DNA of 64,000 nucleotides from Sphaerospermopsis sp. SIO1G1 (GTDB taxonomy: Bacteria > Cyanobacteriota > Cyanobacteriia > Cyanobacteriales > Nostocaceae): the NCBI GenBank assembly GCA_010672785.1, contig JAAHFX010000011.1:27246-91245 (forward strand), read 5' to 3'. The translations under genes and the position numbers were made by a program. Numbering within the stretch: position 1 is the stretch's first letter; each line of letters begins with the position of its first letter. Shown here piece by piece: positions 7,535 to 15,811 of the stretch. The notes under the pieces were generated by a model. It worked only from the letters and a program-made list of their open reading frames with translations. It did not search any database and was not told where the DNA came from.

Positions 7535-9007
7535 CTAACTTAATACCCAATTCACCAAAGTTCTGACACCAAAACCAGTTGCACCAGCACCATTACAGCC
7601 ACTTTCTTTATCTGCCCAAACTGGCCCAGCAATATCTAAGTGCGCCCAAGGTGTGTCTTTCACAAACTGTTTTAAGAACAGAGATGCCGTAATAGAACCA
7701 CCGTAACGAGGTCCAGTATTTTTCATATCAGCAATACCAGATTTCATCCCTTCAAAATATTTCTCTTCCATCGGCATTCTCCACAGTTTTTCACCAGCTA
7801 CCTCTGAAGCAGTTTGTAGTTGAGAAGCGACATCATCATCAGGTGTAAATAAACCAGCAATATCATCACCCAAAGCTACCACACAAGCACCTGTGAGAGT
7901 GGCCAAATCAACCATAGCATCAACTTCTAATTTCTCTGCATAAACCAAAGCATCAGCCAAAGTTAAACGCCCCTCAGCATCAGTATTGTTAACTTCTATA
8001 GTCTTACCATTGGATGCAGTCAAAATATCTCCGGGGTGCATAGCACGGCCGCTAATCATATTTTCAGTGACAGCAGAGATAAAATGAACTTCTACATCCG
8101 GCTTTAACTGGCCAATAGCTTTAGCTGCACCTAAAGTAGCAGCACCACCACCCATATCAATTTTCATCATTTCAATACCACTACCAGCACCTTTGATGTT
8201 CAAACCACCACAGTCAAAAGTTAAACCCTTACCAATAATTGCCAGCTTGCGTTTGGGTGTAGTGGAAGGTTTATAGGTGAGGTGAACAAACTTAGGTGGT
8301 AAGTCAGAAGCTTGAGCAACTCCTAAATAAGCTCCCATTCCCAATTTTTCACAATCTTCCTTTTCCAGAATTTTTAACTCTAAACCATGTTCTTGAGCTA
8401 TTGCTTGGGCTGTTTCTGCCATTGTAATGGGTGTGACAGCATTGGCTGGGGCTGCAACTAACTGTCTAGCTAAAATGACACCAGAAACAATTTGTGCTGC
8501 ACGGGTGATAGCTGCTTCTTGCCCAGCTAAACCTAATAAGTCTATAGTTTCAATGTTGGGATTTTTATCTTCTGGTTCTGATTTGAAACGATTATCTTGG
8601 TAAAGTGCCAATTCTGTCCCTTCAGCAATAACTTGGGCTGTGGCAGCTAAGTCGTTCTCATAAACGGGTAAGCTAATAGCAAGGGTTTTAGTTTTTTGCT
8701 TTTTCGCAGTCCGTGCGACTGTAGCTGCTGCACGACGTAAGGTATCTAGTTTGAGTCCTTCTGCTTTTCCTAAACCAATTAAAATTAGCTTTTTGACAGG
8801 ATGACCAGTACCTAACCGAATGGCAACAGTGCTATTGATTTTACCAGTAAATTCTTCTTCAGCAATGATTTCCTGGATAATTCCAGCGCATTTATCGTTT
8901 AATGTCGCTAAATCACCTGTTAACTCTACGGCATTTTCAAATAAGCCAACTGCTAGAGTATCACCATTCCAATCTAATAAGGCTGTATCGCTGGGTCGAA
9001 TTGTCAT
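7535..9007 (-). CDS. pepA: Leucyl aminopeptidase (cytosol aminopeptidase, M17)
   Basis: The 490-residue protein is a full-length M17 peptidase. The metal and active-site segments are present: GKGLTFDCGG (259-268), MKIDMGGGAAT (281-291) with the catalytic lysine and aspartate, and the signature NTDAEGRL (341-348) followed by the ADALVYAE helix. These enzymes form cytosolic hexamers that use two divalent metals (Mn/Zn) to remove N-terminal residues from peptides, in general peptide turnover. It stands alone, flanked by repeat-rich spacers on both sides. The start MTIRPSDTALLDW agrees with cyanobacterial homologues as I remember them. Confidence 0.96.
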   Translation of the reverse strand: MTIRPSDTALLDWNGDTLAVGLFENAVELTGDLATLNDKCAGIIQEIIAEEEFTGKINSTVAIRLGTGHPVKKLILIGLGKAEGLKLDTLRRAAATVARTAKKQKTKTLAISLPVYENDLAATAQVIAEGTELALYQDNRFKSEPEDKNPNIETIDLLGLAGQEAAITRAAQIVSGVILARQLVAAPANAVTPITMAETAQAIAQEHGLELKILEKEDCEKLGMGAYLGVAQASDLPPKFVHLTYKPSTTPKRKLAIIGKGLTFDCGGLNIKGAGSGIEMMKIDMGGGAATLGAAKAIGQLKPDVEVHFISAVTENMISGRAMHPGDILTASNGKTIEVNNTDAEGRLTLADALVYAEKLEVDAMVDLATLTGACVVALGDDIAGLFTPDDDVASQLQTASEVAGEKLWRMPMEEKYFEGMKSGIADMKNTGPRYGGSITASLFLKQFVKDTPWAHLDIAGPVWADKESGCNGAGATGFGVRTLVNWVLS

Positions 9008-9100
9008 TTTTGTAATTTTCTGTTAACTTTCCTTACTTGTACCAGTATTGCTCAAATTTTCCCTAGTGTGGAGTTGTGAGGGTAAATCGGGAGCATAGCA

Positions 9101-9289
9101 GAAAACAGGGAATAGGGAACAGGTAACAGGGAACAGTGAACAGTAGACAGTAGACAGTAAACAGTGAAAACTGACAACTGAAAACTGATAACTGACAACT
9201 GATAACTGATAACTGATAACTGATAACTGATAACTGATAACTGATAACTGATAACTGACAACTGACAACTGATAACTGATAACTGATAA
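9101..9289. repeat. Heptanucleotide tandem repeat tract (AACAGGG/AACAGTA then ACTGATA)
   Basis: The tract begins with AACAGGG- and AACAGTA-type heptamers, passes through AAACTGA/CAACTGA variants, and becomes at least a dozen ACTGATA copies up to the stop codon of the asparagine synthetase-like gene. Open reading frames over it encode only periodic Ser-Tyr-Gln-Leu strings and are not genes. It is the short tandemly repeated repetitive (STRR) type known from heterocystous cyanobacteria. Confidence 0.93.
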
Positions 9290-9290
9290 A

Positions 9291-11030
9291 TCAATTTCTT
9301 AATGTTTTATTCGCCTGTAACCAAATCTCTAAACTGACTAATAACCATAACTTGATACCGTATCTTCCCCAGGTATCATTGGTAAAATTTAACCAGTTCC
9401 GCACCATATTTTGATTCACATACCCAGAAATTTCACTGTCTTTGGCCAGTAATAGTTTTCTGGCTTCTTTTTGCCAATATTTACGAAAGCCTAACTGTAC
9501 AGGAACCATCATCCCACTTTTGGGACGATTAATAATGGCTTCTGGTAAAAGATTACTAACAGCTTTTTTGAGAACAGCTTTTTCCTCTACTCCTGAAAGT
9601 TTATATTGTGGCGGAATTTCCATACTAAAATCAACTATTCTCGGATCAAATAATGGTGATAACCCCTGTAAGTCAGTTGCTTGTGTGAGATTATTAACCT
9701 TAGTTAAAATATGATCAGCACCCTTAAATTTAATATTTAATGACATTAACCTATTCAAGTAATTAATTGGAGCATTCAATTCTTGATTAAATATGGATGA
9801 TTCATCATTCTTTAATCTGTTTAATATTTCTGGTTTTAAAAGTAGTGGTAAATCTAGAAAACATTTTTTAAATGATATAAGATATGCTTGGAGAGTGTCT
9901 TGTTTATTGAGATAACCATATAAACTGTTGATTAACATCGGCTGATTTTTTGGACCACCAAAACAAGGATCTCCACCCTCACCATTGAGGATAGTTTTTA
10001 CATTTTCTCTAGCTAGTTTTCCTAATAAAAAATTTGGTACTGTTAAAGGATCACCGATAGGATCATCTAAATGCAGCATTGTTTGTGGTAAATTATCCCA
10101 CATATCTGCAAAGGTAATTTCTAAAATATGATGTTCAGTTTGACAATGTTGGGCAACTAAACTAGAAAATTCTAATTCATTGGGTGTTTCTTCGCCAAAA
10201 TGAATTGAGTAAGTATGAACAGGAGCATTATGTAATTGAGCAGCTAATGCTGTAATACAACTGGAATCTAAACCTCCAGAAAGGAACACACCAACAGGTT
10301 CATTTTTAGGTAGGTATTCTTGGACAACTTGTGTAAGTAAATCAGCTAATTGATGACTATAAAATTCTAATGGTTGATTAATATGTTTAATTTTTTCTTG
10401 CAGTTGCCAATAACTATAAACTCTTCTTGATGGCATTTCTAAAAGTGTACCAGGACGAACTTCTTTGATATTTTTCCAAAGGGTTCTCTCTCCAGGTACA
10501 AATGCACAAGATAAATAATCTCTCAGTGCTACTATATCTAAATCATTGGTGCGATGGGATGCTAAGGTAGTTAATTTTGGTGCAATCCAATGAGTTAATC
10601 CATGATTAGTGTAGTATAAAGTTTTACTTCCTATGGCATCTCTAACTAAAGATAGAGTTTGTATATCTCTATCCCAAACTACAAAACAAAACATTCCCAA
10701 TAGTAGAGATAGACATTGGAAGTTATGTTTTTCCCACAGGTGCGCGACTATTTGCTGGTTACTAAGATGCTCGTAATTTTCCAGGTGTAGTTGCCCAATC
10801 AGGTCTTGATTGTTACTTAACCAGATGTCTCCAATAATCACATATCTTTCCTGGGGACTAATTGCAAATTTTTCTGGACTAGAAACTATGGCAAGTTGTT
10901 CATCTTTCCAAATTACATCTTCTGTGAGATTATTCAAATTACCAAGTTGACAATAAGCAACAGACCAACTAGGATTTACTACCAGATTGGGGATGGTGGA
11001 CTCTGATTTTTGAAAAATGTTAAACAACAT
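9291..11030 (-). CDS. Asparagine synthetase-like amidotransferase lacking the glutaminase Cys
   Basis: The protein of about 579 residues has a degenerate class II glutaminase-like N-terminal half (FVVWDRDIQTLSLVRDAIGSKTLYY) and an intact ATP-pyrophosphatase half: the PP-loop VFLSGGLDSSCITALAAQ, LDDPIGDPLTVPNFLL and ILNGEGGDPCFGG. Active AsnB-type enzymes begin Met-Cys-Gly-Ile, with Cys2 as the nucleophile; here every candidate start (TTG 11042, GTG 11039, ATG 11030) gives no such Cys, so glutamine hydrolysis is probably absent. It may use free ammonia or catalyse another amide or beta-lactam-like ligation. I chose ATG at 11030. It diverges from the phosphorylase-like gene 12 bp away. A lasso-peptide cyclase was considered but no precursor or protease is near. 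Confidence 0.8.
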   Translation of the reverse strand: MLFNIFQKSESTIPNLVVNPSWSVAYCQLGNLNNLTEDVIWKDEQLAIVSSPEKFAISPQERYVIIGDIWLSNNQDLIGQLHLENYEHLSNQQIVAHLWEKHNFQCLSLLLGMFCFVVWDRDIQTLSLVRDAIGSKTLYYTNHGLTHWIAPKLTTLASHRTNDLDIVALRDYLSCAFVPGERTLWKNIKEVRPGTLLEMPSRRVYSYWQLQEKIKHINQPLEFYSHQLADLLTQVVQEYLPKNEPVGVFLSGGLDSSCITALAAQLHNAPVHTYSIHFGEETPNELEFSSLVAQHCQTEHHILEITFADMWDNLPQTMLHLDDPIGDPLTVPNFLLGKLARENVKTILNGEGGDPCFGGPKNQPMLINSLYGYLNKQDTLQAYLISFKKCFLDLPLLLKPEILNRLKNDESSIFNQELNAPINYLNRLMSLNIKFKGADHILTKVNNLTQATDLQGLSPLFDPRIVDFSMEIPPQYKLSGVEEKAVLKKAVSNLLPEAIINRPKSGMMVPVQLGFRKYWQKEARKLLLAKDSEISGYVNQNMVRNWLNFTNDTWGRYGIKLWLLVSLEIWLQANKTLRN

Positions 11031-11041
11031 AAATAACACCA

Positions 11042-11722
11042 ATGATTAAGACAATTTTAGTACCCCAAGGTTCGGAATACCAAGCTGTCTGTCGTGGTTT
11101 AAATAAAGTTCAAGGTTTTTCTGCTCAGGTAATTGCAATTCCTATGGGGATGAAGTCATTACAGAAATTTCTCCATCAAAATTATCAACATCTTCAACAA
11201 CAAAATCAGCCAGTTTTACTCATGGGGTTATGTGGTAGCTTAAGTCAACATTATAGTATTGGAGATGTTGTTCTATACGAAGATTGTATTTATCAAGGAA
11301 ATTTAGAAAGTTGTCATTTAGATTTGAATAAATATATATATGAAAAACTCAGAAGTCAAGTATATTTTGTAAAAGGATTGACTAGCGATCACATGATTGC
11401 TTTAGCTACCGAAAAGTCTAACTTACACAAAAGTTTTGCTGCTGATGTTGTAGATATGGAAGGATTTGCATTTCTCAATTTTTTCTTCCCTCCAGTTTCC
11501 GCAGCAATTTTAAGAGTTGTTAGTGATGACTGCATCCATGATATTCCTGATTTAACGGCAGCTATTGGTAGTGATGGTTCACTGCACCCTTTATCTCTAA
11601 CTAGGCAATTTATTCGTCAACCTATAGCTGCTCTACGTTTGATTCGTGGTTCTTTAACAGCACTGAAAATATTAGAAACCACAGCTTACCATTTGGCAAA
11701 TTCTCTAACCACAAGGGTTTAG
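11042..11722 (+). CDS. Nucleoside phosphorylase-like protein (PNP/UDP superfamily)
   Basis: The 226-residue product has the superfamily landmarks: an N-terminal beta strand ILVPQGSEYQAV, VLLMGLCGSLS where PNP/MTAN enzymes bind phosphate or ribose, DVVDMEGFAFL (the conserved Met-Glu that holds the ribose) and ILRVVSDD with the base-contacting Asp. It likely cleaves an N-glycosidic bond of a nucleoside-like substrate in the cytosol, but the substrate cannot be told; distant relatives include hopanoid-pathway phosphorylases and futalosine hydrolase. It is divergent from the asparagine synthetase homologue, and the two starts are so close that they must share a regulatory region. Confidence 0.8.
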   Translation: MIKTILVPQGSEYQAVCRGLNKVQGFSAQVIAIPMGMKSLQKFLHQNYQHLQQQNQPVLLMGLCGSLSQHYSIGDVVLYEDCIYQGNLESCHLDLNKYIYEKLRSQVYFVKGLTSDHMIALATEKSNLHKSFAADVVDMEGFAFLNFFFPPVSAAILRVVSDDCIHDIPDLTAAIGSDGSLHPLSLTRQFIRQPIAALRLIRGSLTALKILETTAYHLANSLTTRV

Positions 11723-11735
11723 CAAAGCTAAACCC
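11715..11735. terminator. Perfect 9-bp hairpin between convergent genes
   Basis: GGGTTTAGC, loop AAA, GCTAAACCC. The hairpin includes the TAG stop of the upstream gene and sits 8 bp before the stop of the convergent VWA gene. It can fold on both strands, but neither strand has a clear U-tract, so its role as a bidirectional terminator or mRNA end-stabiliser is inferred from position. Confidence 0.6.
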
Positions 11736-11743
11736 CTAATGAA

Positions 11744-13024
11744 TTACTCGTTTAAAATTGTTTTGGAAGCAAGTCGGGTTTTTTTACGTTCTGCTTCCGA
11801 GAGATCAGCACCTGCTTGTAAACGAGTAGCAGAAGTTTGTAATACTGTTGCAGCCTGAGTATCACCAATTTGTAAGGCAGTTTTTGCTGCTGTTTGCAAC
11901 ATCGTCACCGCAGCAGTGCGATCGCCTTGTTCTAATTTTGCTTCTGCTACTTGAGTTTGACGATACTTCGCCAATACCAAGATAGACTGTAACACTTGGG
12001 GATTTAATGCTGGTTGATAAGCATTTGTGATGTTTGCATAAATTGGCATCAAGGGAGAAAGTAAACCTTGTTGGTTAATTGCCGGATCATCATAGCGAAT
12101 TTGCATATGTCCAATTACCTGTTCGCCTTCTGGCAACTTTCCTAGATAAAGGTTCGCTAAAACTATCCGTTTCACGTCTTTCATCAAATCACCTAAGCGA
12201 AATACATAACTACCATTAGTTTCTGTTTCCACGTTTAGTTCAATGGTTTCTGGTGCAACCTGAGCAATGGGTTTGAGTTCTGCTAACCTCACACCAGGAA
12301 CTAAGGAAAGTAACAGGTAAGCATTGGTTAAACCCACTGACTGAATACGTTTAAACAAGCGGTTAAATTGATCTACAGCTTGTTGAGGATGTTCAATATA
12401 AGCGAGTGTACCACCCCCAGCATCAGCAATTTTTTCCAGTAAATCTTGATTCCAGTCGTCACCAAAACCAAAGGTATGGACAGTGAGATTTACTTTCGTG
12501 GCTTTTTGTGCCAGTTGGAGACAGCGTTTACTATCATTAGGCCCAATTTGCCATTTCCAGATTTTTAACCCATTGTCACCATGACCATCGGTGAGTAAAA
12601 ATGCTTGAGAAACAGCACCTTTAGTACCTTTAAGTAATTCTGCCATGCCCAAGGATAAACCCTCAGCCATGATAGTACCTCCACCAGCTTTGAGTTTTTT
12701 GTGTAACATGGCTTTAATGCTGGCAGGATCTTGTACAAGTTGATTAGGGACAATTACCTCAGCTATACCAGCAAAAGCAACTATGGATATTCGATCATCT
12801 GGTTTGAGTTGATCTATTAATTGTTCTACTGCCTGAATTACGGTATTGATGGGTTCTCCTTCCATCGAACCGCTCCGATCCAAAATCAGACAGAGATTCA
12901 AGGGTAAACTAGGATCAAGCTCATCTGCAATAGCGGAAATGGATATTTCTAGTTGACGCTGGTTAGTTAATTGAGCAGCATCAACATTAGTATCATTGAG
13001 TACCGATAATAATTTAACTTTCAT
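11744..13024 (-). CDS. VWA domain protein, downstream copy of a tandem pair
   Basis: The 426-residue protein has a von Willebrand factor A domain (about residues 40-225) with the MIDAS metal site D49-R-S51-G-S53 in LCLILDRSGSMEG, the conserved threonine region KAGGGTIMAEGLSLG and LLTDGHGD. The C-terminal third is helical and rich in LQTAAKTALQ and QTSATRLQAG. No signal peptide is seen, so it is probably cytosolic. Such proteins usually act as metal-dependent protein-interaction modules. The gene is a paralogue of the one just upstream, and its ATG overlaps that gene's TGA (ATGA), so they are translationally coupled. The interaction partner is unknown. Confidence 0.88.
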   Translation of the reverse strand: MKVKLLSVLNDTNVDAAQLTNQRQLEISISAIADELDPSLPLNLCLILDRSGSMEGEPINTVIQAVEQLIDQLKPDDRISIVAFAGIAEVIVPNQLVQDPASIKAMLHKKLKAGGGTIMAEGLSLGMAELLKGTKGAVSQAFLLTDGHGDNGLKIWKWQIGPNDSKRCLQLAQKATKVNLTVHTFGFGDDWNQDLLEKIADAGGGTLAYIEHPQQAVDQFNRLFKRIQSVGLTNAYLLLSLVPGVRLAELKPIAQVAPETIELNVETETNGSYVFRLGDLMKDVKRIVLANLYLGKLPEGEQVIGHMQIRYDDPAINQQGLLSPLMPIYANITNAYQPALNPQVLQSILVLAKYRQTQVAEAKLEQGDRTAAVTMLQTAAKTALQIGDTQAATVLQTSATRLQAGADLSEAERKKTRLASKTILNE

Positions 13025-14277
13025 TTAGGAGGAGCATCCTGCAAAACAGTTTTGGAGACAATTCTGGTTTTTTTGCGATCGCTCTCAGATAATTCTTCCC
13101 CTGCTTGTAAACGAGTAGCTGAAGTCTGCAACACCGTAGCTGCGTTTGCATCTCCCATTTGCAAAGCTGTTTTTGCTGCCGTTTGTAACATTGTCGCTGC
13201 TCCAGTGCGATCGCCTTGTTGAAGTTTGGTTTCTGCTAACTGGGTTTGACGATACTTGGCTAAAGCTAAAATAGACTGTTGCACCTGGGGATTAATACTT
13301 GGTTGGTAAATGCGTTCTACATTCATGTAGACTGGCATATTGAGGGAAAACAAACCAGTTTGTTCCAGAGTTGGGTCATCGTAGCGAACTTGGATATTAG
13401 CGATCGCCTGTCTACCTTCTGGCAATTGTCCCAAATAAATATTAGCCAAAACTACCCGTTCCACATCTTTCATTAAATCACCCAATCTTACCGTAAACCG
13501 TCCATCTGGTTCTGTTTCCACAGGTAATTCAATGGTATCTGGCGCAACTTGAGCGACTGGTTTCAATTCTGCTAAACGTACATTGGGCATTAAGGAAAAT
13601 AACAAATAGGCATTGGTTAAACCCACAGTTTGCATCCGGGTAAACAAACTATTAAACTTGTCTACTGCCTGTTCAGGATGTTCTATATGTGACAAGTTCC
13701 CTACTGCTGCATCTGCTATTTTTTCTAACACATCTTGATTCCAGTTATCACCAAAACCTAAAGTATTTAAAGTTAAATTATATTCTGATGCCAATTGAGC
13801 AAACTTCAAACAGCGGTTATTATCCCCATGTTCATTTTCTCCATCTGTCAGTAAAAATGCCTGGGAAATAGTATCTTTTTTACCTTTAGCCAATTCCTCA
13901 ATTCCTAACCTTAAACCTTCATCAATTGCTGTACCCCCATCCGCAGATAAACGGTTAATTTGTTGTTTAATGTATTCTCGATCTTCAATAACTTGATTGG
14001 GAATTAACACCTTAGCTCGATGATCAAATATGACTATACTCAATTGATCCTGAGAACTCAGACGATCTACTAATAAACAAGCAGCTTTTTTCACATTCTC
14101 TAGCGATCGCCCCCGCATTGAACCACTATGATCTAAAATTAAACATAAATTTAAGGGTACACTACGATCTATCGTCTCCCCAATAGCCGAAATAGAAACT
14201 GCTAACTGACGTTGGCTACTGGGTTGATTAGCATCTACACTAGCATCATTAAGGTGAGGCTGTAAGTTAACCTTCAT
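13021..14277 (-). CDS. VWA domain protein, upstream copy of a tandem pair
   Basis: The 418-residue paralogue of the next gene has the same order of parts: an N-terminal beta segment with RQLAVSISAIGE, MIDAS residues D49-H-S51-G-S53 in LCLILDHSGSMRG, then LSADGGTAIDEGLRLG, LLTDGENEHGDNN, and a helical C-terminus that ends KKTRIVSKTVLQDAPPK. The two copies stay alike over their full length, showing an old in-place duplication after which both MIDAS motifs were kept. The likely promoter is in the repeat-rich spacer upstream (14278-14668). Function unknown beyond metal-dependent binding; a role as a scaffold dimer of two different VWA chains is possible. Confidence 0.88.
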   Translation of the reverse strand: MKVNLQPHLNDASVDANQPSSQRQLAVSISAIGETIDRSVPLNLCLILDHSGSMRGRSLENVKKAACLLVDRLSSQDQLSIVIFDHRAKVLIPNQVIEDREYIKQQINRLSADGGTAIDEGLRLGIEELAKGKKDTISQAFLLTDGENEHGDNNRCLKFAQLASEYNLTLNTLGFGDNWNQDVLEKIADAAVGNLSHIEHPEQAVDKFNSLFTRMQTVGLTNAYLLFSLMPNVRLAELKPVAQVAPDTIELPVETEPDGRFTVRLGDLMKDVERVVLANIYLGQLPEGRQAIANIQVRYDDPTLEQTGLFSLNMPVYMNVERIYQPSINPQVQQSILALAKYRQTQLAETKLQQGDRTGAATMLQTAAKTALQMGDANAATVLQTSATRLQAGEELSESDRKKTRIVSKTVLQDAPPK

Positions 14278-14375
14278 AAAGCAATTTTCCTAACTAGGAT
14301 ATCTATATTTATTTATAAATAAATTCAATCCCTAGTTGACAGAGTACGGAAAACACTTTTAACAAAAACCTTATT

Positions 14376-14595
14376 TGGTGATTGGTGATTGGTGATTGGT
14401 GACTGGGAACAGTAAACAGTAAACAGTAAACAGTGAATAGTAAACAGTGAATAGCGATAACTGATAACTGGTGACTGCTAACTGCTAACTGCTTGCTAAC
14501 TGCTAACTGACAACTGCTAACTGCTAACTGCTAACTGCTTGCTAACTGCTAACTGCTAACTGATAACTGCTAACTGCTAACTGATAACTGATAAC
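14376..14595. repeat. Mixed heptamer repeat tract (GGTGATT, AACAGTA, ACTGCTA, ACTGATA)
   Basis: About 220 bp made of successive seven-base units: GGTGATT, then AACAGTA/AACAGTG, then many ACTGCTA with some ACTGATA units. It occupies most of the 391-bp space between the VWA genes and hemB; outside the tract I see only AT-rich flanks. Confidence 0.92.
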
Positions 14596-14668
14596 CGAGT
14601 CACTGCTCAAGAAAGATTACGATTATTGTAAAATTGGAATGTTGTCTTAACAAATTGCCAGAAAACCT

Positions 14669-15646
14669 GTGAATCTCATACAACGTCCTCGTCGTTTGCG
14701 ACGAACTGAAACTCTACGCAAAATGGTTCGGGAAACTACACTCACCGTAAATGACCTGATCTACCCTATGTTTGTCATGACTGGGGAAGGACAAAAAGTA
14801 GAAATTTCTTCCATGCCTGGATGTTATCGTTATTCTTTGGATCTACTGCTCAAAGAAATAGCCGAATTATCACAATTGGGAATTAATGCGATCGCACTGT
14901 TTCCCGTCGTTCCCGAAGATAAAAAAGACGACACAGGTACAGAAAGCTATAACCCAGCAGGTTTAATACAAACAACTGTCAAAGCTATTAAAAAAGCTGT
15001 TCCCGATATCATCGTTATTACTGATGTTGCCCTTGATCCCTTCACAACTCATGGTCATGATGGTTTAATAGATGAAAACGGCACTATTTTAAATGATTCC
15101 ACCGTGGAAGTGTTGGCAAAAATGGCACTTTCCCAAGCTGAAGCTGGGGCTGATTTTGTTGCTCCTTCTGATATGATGGATGGTAGAGTGGGGGCAATTC
15201 GTCAAGCTCTAGATGCAGAAGGTTATACAAATGTCGGTATTTTAGCATACTCAGCAAAATACGCCTCATCCTACTATGGCCCATTCCGAGATGCTTTAGA
15301 TTCTGCCCCGAAATTTGGTGATAAAAAAACCTATCAAATGGATGCAGGAAATAGCAAAGAAGCATTAAAAGAAGTGGAATTAGATATTGCAGAAGGTGCA
15401 GATATCGTCATGGTTAAACCTGCTCTAGCTTATCTAGATATCATCCACCAAGTCAAAGCTAATACTAACTTACCCGTAGCAGCATACAATGTAAGTGGTG
15501 AGTATGCTATGATCAAAGCCGCGGCCGCTAATGGTTGGATAGATGAGAAAAAAGTAATTTTAGAAACCTTAACTAGCATGAAACGGGCTGGTGCAGATTT
15601 AATTTTGACTTACTTTGCCAAAGAAGTAGCTTTAATGTTAATGTAA
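14669..15646 (+). CDS. hemB: Porphobilinogen synthase (delta-aminolevulinic acid dehydratase)
   Basis: The 325-residue protein condenses two 5-aminolevulinate molecules to porphobilinogen, the common precursor of haem, chlorophyll and bilins. The two Schiff-base lysines are in SAKYASSYYGPFRDA (K197) and MVKPALAYLD (K250). The metal loop reads DVALDPFTTHGHDG (119-132): Asp/Ala replace the cysteines of zinc enzymes (DVCLCxYTxHGHCG), so this is the Mg-type, zinc-independent form. The start is GTG at 14669, giving MNLIQRPRRLRRTETLRKMV, the usual N-terminus. The gene precedes a zinc-stress block, where a zinc-free HemB would make sense, but I see no Zur box in front of it. Confidence 0.96.
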   Translation: MNLIQRPRRLRRTETLRKMVRETTLTVNDLIYPMFVMTGEGQKVEISSMPGCYRYSLDLLLKEIAELSQLGINAIALFPVVPEDKKDDTGTESYNPAGLIQTTVKAIKKAVPDIIVITDVALDPFTTHGHDGLIDENGTILNDSTVEVLAKMALSQAEAGADFVAPSDMMDGRVGAIRQALDAEGYTNVGILAYSAKYASSYYGPFRDALDSAPKFGDKKTYQMDAGNSKEALKEVELDIAEGADIVMVKPALAYLDIIHQVKANTNLPVAAYNVSGEYAMIKAAAANGWIDEKKVILETLTSMKRAGADLILTYFAKEVALMLM

Positions 15647-15684
15647 CTTCTAAGAAGGCAAATAAAAGTTAATTAATCTTACTT

Positions 15685-15780
15685 AGGAACTAGGCAAAAC
15701 AAATATCTCCAAAGCCCTATTTCCTTTGTTTGGTTTGCACCTTCGTGGTTTATTCATTCCGTAACTCGCGTGTAAGTCCG
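15685..15780. mobile_element. Diverged MITE-like copy between hemB and the flavoprotein gene
   Basis: The segment from AGGAACTAGGCA to GTGTAAGTCCG follows the element at 7428-7520 in parallel (ATCTCC, CTATTTCCT, ATTCCGTAACT, TAAGTCC), but both ends and the inside have decayed. I call it an old relic of the same family. Confidence 0.5.
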
Positions 15781-15811
15781 TAAAATAATGGATAATGACC
15801 AATAAGTAGTG

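Noticed and set aside
9101..9289. Repeat tracts considered as CRISPR arrays
   Set aside because: Units are only seven bases and contiguous, with no spacers; no cas gene is in the window.
9023..9294. Two open frames rich in Ser-Tyr-Gln-Leu on the minus strand
   Set aside because: They come only from the seven-base period of the ACTGATA tract; the same kind of frame appears at 36913-37161 and 45535-45842.
9291..11030. Asparagine synthetase homologue considered as a lasso-peptide cyclase
   Set aside because: No precursor peptide, RRE or leader protease gene is next to it, and the protein aligns with AsnB-type proteins over its length.
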